In this document: positions 6,372-7,684 of the stretch, in pieces
How positions within the stretch are numbered: position 1 is the first letter of the stretch
How the letters are laid out: the number at the start of each line of letters is the position of its first letter
NCBI GenBank assembly: GCA_964651505.1
Contig: CAZYXT010000111.1
Location: 1 to 7,684, forward strand
Reading direction: 5' to 3'
Length of the DNA: 7,684 nt
DNA from: Avisuccinivibrio_A sp964651505
GTDB taxonomy: Bacteria > Pseudomonadota > Gammaproteobacteria > Enterobacterales > Succinivibrionaceae
Made by a program: the position numbers and the translations under genes
The notes under the pieces: model-generated
Seen by the model: the letters and a program-made list of their open reading frames with translations, nothing else
Told to the model about the DNA's origin: nothing
The model's database searches: none

Positions 6372-6911
6372 AACAACACCAAAAAAACCGGCAGGCTGGC
6401 GCCTAAGCACCGGGTTAATGGAGACATCAGATGCAAAGAAGTGCGTCTGTTGGATCAAGACAATGAATTAGTCGGGGTTATGCCCACGGTTGAGGCATTG
6501 CGCATGGCCGAGGATGCCGGGGTTGATTTGGTTGAAATCAGTCCTAATGCCGAGCCTCCGGTATGCCGCTTGATCGAGTATGGCAAGTTCCTTTACGAAA
6601 AGAGTAAAGATCAGAAAAAGAAGAAACAAAAGGTAGTCCAGATTAAGGAAATCAAATTCCGTCCTGGCACCGACGAGGGCGATTATCAGGTTAAACTGCG
6701 CAACCTGGTGCGTTTCCTCGAAGACGGCAACAAGGCCAAAGTGACTTTGCGCTTCCGCGGTCGCGAGATGGCGCACCAGCATTTAGGCCTTGATGTCTTA
6801 AAACGCGTGGAGCATGACCTCTGCGTGGAAAAGGGCGTAGCCGTGGTTGAGTCGGCCTCCAAAGTTGAAGGCAGGCAGGCAACCATGGTGTTGGCGCCCA
6901 AAAAGAAATAG
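6369..6911 (+). CDS. infC: Translation initiation factor IF-3, AUU start
   Basis: IF3 binds the 30S subunit, prevents early 50S joining and rejects non-standard start codons and wrong initiator tRNA. The start chosen is ATT at 6369, preceded by a near-perfect AAGGAG (6357-6362) at six bases. It gives 180 residues, the E. coli length, beginning MNNTKKTGRLAPKHRVNGDIR. A GTG at 6336 is in frame but has no properly spaced ribosome binding site and would add 11 unmatched residues. The N-domain contains VDLVEISPNAEPPVCR and the YGKFLYEK stretch. A Lys-rich linker follows, then the C-domain with VKEIKF-like QIKEIKFRPGTDEGDYQ, RFRGREMAHQ, and the terminal APKKK. The AUU start, known in enterobacterial infC, lets IF3 repress its own translation by discriminating against that codon, so the same autoregulation is inferred here. 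It lies between thrS and rpmI with a 72-base gap after it. Confidence 0.97.
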   Translation: MNNTKKTGRLAPKHRVNGDIRCKEVRLLDQDNELVGVMPTVEALRMAEDAGVDLVEISPNAEPPVCRLIEYGKFLYEKSKDQKKKKQKVVQIKEIKFRPGTDEGDYQVKLRNLVRFLEDGNKAKVTLRFRGREMAHQHLGLDVLKRVEHDLCVEKGVAVVESASKVEGRQATMVLAPKKK

Positions 6912-6913
6912 CG

Positions 6914-6950
6914 CTTAAAGGGTTGCAAGTGCCAAGAGGCCCCCTTTAGG
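6914..6950 (+). promoter_or_regulatory. Hairpin in the infC-rpmI gap, possible L20 or processing site
   Basis: CTTAAAGGG (6914-6922) pairs with CCCTTTAGG (6942-6950), nine pairs with one G-U, around a 19-base loop. No T run follows (the next bases are AGTTTGTCAA), so it is not a standard terminator. In E. coli, L20 represses rpmI-rplT translation by binding structured RNA near the rpmI start. This hairpin ends 22 bases before the rpmI ribosome binding site and could take part in such control, but L20 recognition is not shown. Confidence 0.4.
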
Positions 6951-6983
6951 AGTTTGTCAATATATTTAATGCGGAGTTATTAA

Positions 6984-7196
6984 ATGGCTGGAAAAGTCAA
7001 GGTCAAAATGAAGACCGATAAGGGCGTTGCAAAGCGCTTTAAGAAGACCGGCAGCGGTCACTATAAGTGCCGTCACCAAAATTTGCGTCATATCCTGACC
7101 AAGAAGAGCCGTAAGCGCAAGCGTGCACTGCGCAAGATGACTTACGTTCACAATTCCAACTTGCGCGCCATCATGCGCCAGTTGCCTTATGCTTAA
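6984..7196 (+). CDS. rpmI: 50S ribosomal protein L35
   Basis: A small, strongly basic protein of the large ribosomal subunit. It has 70 residues, five more than E. coli L35. The core matches the family: AKRFKKTGSGHYKCRHQNLRH, then ILTKKSRKRKRALRK and the C-terminal LPYA. The extra residues are at the N-terminus, MAGKVKVKMKTDKG against the usual MPKIKT. The start at 6984 is supported by GGAG at 6973-6976, seven bases upstream; the internal Met at 7008 lacks one. It is followed after 19 bases by rplT, and the pair is coupled in most bacteria. In E. coli translation of both is repressed by L20. Confidence 0.97.
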   Translation: MAGKVKVKMKTDKGVAKRFKKTGSGHYKCRHQNLRHILTKKSRKRKRALRKMTYVHNSNLRAIMRQLPYA

Positions 7197-7215
7197 TTTG
7201 GGAGGATTTGACTAA

Positions 7216-7575
7216 ATGGCAAGAGTAAAGCGCGGCGTTGTCGCTCACGCCCGTCACAAGAGAGTTTTAAAGGCTGCTAAGGGTTATTACGGTGCACGTT
7301 CGCGCACTTACCGCATTGCAGTGCAGGCTGTCACCAAGGCAGGTCAGTATGCCTATCGCGATCGCCGTCAAAAGAAGCGTCAGTTCCGCGAACTGTGGAT
7401 CGTGCGCATCAACGCTGCTGCTCGTCAGCACGGTTTGAGCTACAGCCGGTTCATTCACGGCTTAAAAGTTGCCAACATCGAGCTTGATCGCAAGATCCTC
7501 TCCGATATCGCCATCTACGATAAGGAGACTTTCAAGGCCATCGCCGAGCAGGCTCGTGCAGCTTTGAGTGCCTGA
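7216..7575 (+). CDS. rplT: 50S ribosomal protein L20
   Basis: L20 binds 23S rRNA early in large-subunit assembly and, in E. coli, also represses rpmI-rplT translation. The 119-residue product is one residue longer than in E. coli and aligns along its whole length. Visible family signatures are MARVKRGV, AKGYYGARSRTYR, the KAGQYAYRDRRQKKRQFR block and ELWIVRINAAARQHGLSYSRF, with the globular C-terminal part containing ELDRKILSDIA. The long basic N-terminal half is the rRNA-threading extension. GGGAGGA (about 7200-7206) precedes the ATG. It is the last gene of the operon in this window. In E. coli pheST follows; here a terminator hairpin and an apparent intron come next. Confidence 0.98.
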   Translation: MARVKRGVVAHARHKRVLKAAKGYYGARSRTYRIAVQAVTKAGQYAYRDRRQKKRQFRELWIVRINAAARQHGLSYSRFIHGLKVANIELDRKILSDIAIYDKETFKAIAEQARAALSA

Positions 7576-7607
7576 TTGCATAATATTCTCCTATGATTAG
7601 TTGTTTG

Positions 7608-7630
7608 CAAAGGCCCCACGGGGCCTTTGT
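7608..7630 (+). terminator. Intrinsic terminator hairpin after rplT, T tract interrupted
   Basis: CAAAGGCCCC (7608-7617) and GGGGCCTTTG (7620-7629) form a perfect, GC-rich stem with a tiny loop, 32 bases after the rplT stop. Only TTTGT follows the GC core, and the expected T run is absent. The simplest reading is that the T tract was separated from the stem by the intron starting next to it. Termination efficiency may thus be reduced. Confidence 0.75.
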
Positions 7631-7684
7631 GTGTGCGTGGCATGTACACGATCCAACGGGTGAAAGTCCCGAGGTCGGCCGTAC
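7631..7684 (+). mobile_element. 5' end of a group II intron, probably group IIC (partial)
   Basis: The sequence from 7631 begins GTGTGCGTGGCATG, fitting the GUGYG consensus of group II intron 5' ends and resembling the start of the Oceanobacillus iheyensis group IIC intron (GUGUGCCCGGCAUGGG). The CGGGTGAAAGTCCCG block at 7657-7671 is the conserved early domain I hairpin. Further nested pairings support folded RNA: CGTG (7636-7639) with CACG (7647-7650), and GTAC (7644-7647) as an alternative partner of GTAC (7681-7684). The junction lies directly behind a terminator hairpin, after TTGT (7627-7630), the kind of site group IIC introns use. A start at 7633 (GTGCG) is a close alternative. The rest, including any reverse transcriptase/maturase gene and domains V-VI, is outside the window. 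Confidence 0.75.

Noticed and set aside
6954..6982. TTGTCA as a -35 box of an rpmI promoter
   Set aside because: The hexamer 17 bases later (TTATTA) is poor and would place the RNA start inside rpmI.

Overview
The window reads as chromosomal DNA of a gammaproteobacterium. The isocitrate dehydrogenase, ThrRS, IF3, L35 and L20 proteins all align closely by eye with their E. coli counterparts. The gene order thrS-infC-rpmI-rplT is the classic one, and infC keeps the rare AUU start codon. A fermentative, Succinivibrionaceae-like host is a guess only; no marker here settles the genus.

Layout. Positions 1-340 hold the C-terminal remnant of a DDE transposase with an in-frame stop. Positions 341-817 are mostly non-coding, with one possible 40-residue peptide (483-605), several inverted repeats and the probable icd promoter. 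Positions 818-2068 encode a full-length isocitrate dehydrogenase whose cofactor-site residues look NAD-type rather than NADP-type. Convergent to it, on the minus strand (2291-3754), is an AT-rich gene for a GT8-like glycosyltransferase with a changed DxD motif and an unrecognised C-terminal region, probably acquired horizontally. An AT-rich gap of about 600 bases, holding divergent promoters and small repeats, leads to the translation operon.

Translation operon. thrS (4350-6329), infC (6369-6911, AUU start), rpmI (6984-7196) and rplT (7216-7575) are co-directional and closely spaced. They encode threonyl-tRNA synthetase, initiation factor IF3 and large-subunit proteins L35 and L20. Signals seen are a -10 box before thrS, a possible internal promoter in the 3' end of thrS, and a hairpin in the infC-rpmI gap. 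In E. coli this operon is autoregulated by ThrRS, IF3 and L20; here only the IF3 part (AUU start) is directly supported by sequence.

Right edge. A perfect GC-rich hairpin follows rplT but lacks the usual T tract. Immediately after it the sequence changes to what looks like the 5' end of a group II intron, starting near 7631 and running off the window. Insertion just behind a terminator hairpin is the habit of group IIC introns. The most noteworthy observations are this intron junction, the predicted NAD-type isocitrate dehydrogenase, the AUU start of infC, and the unusual GT8-like protein.
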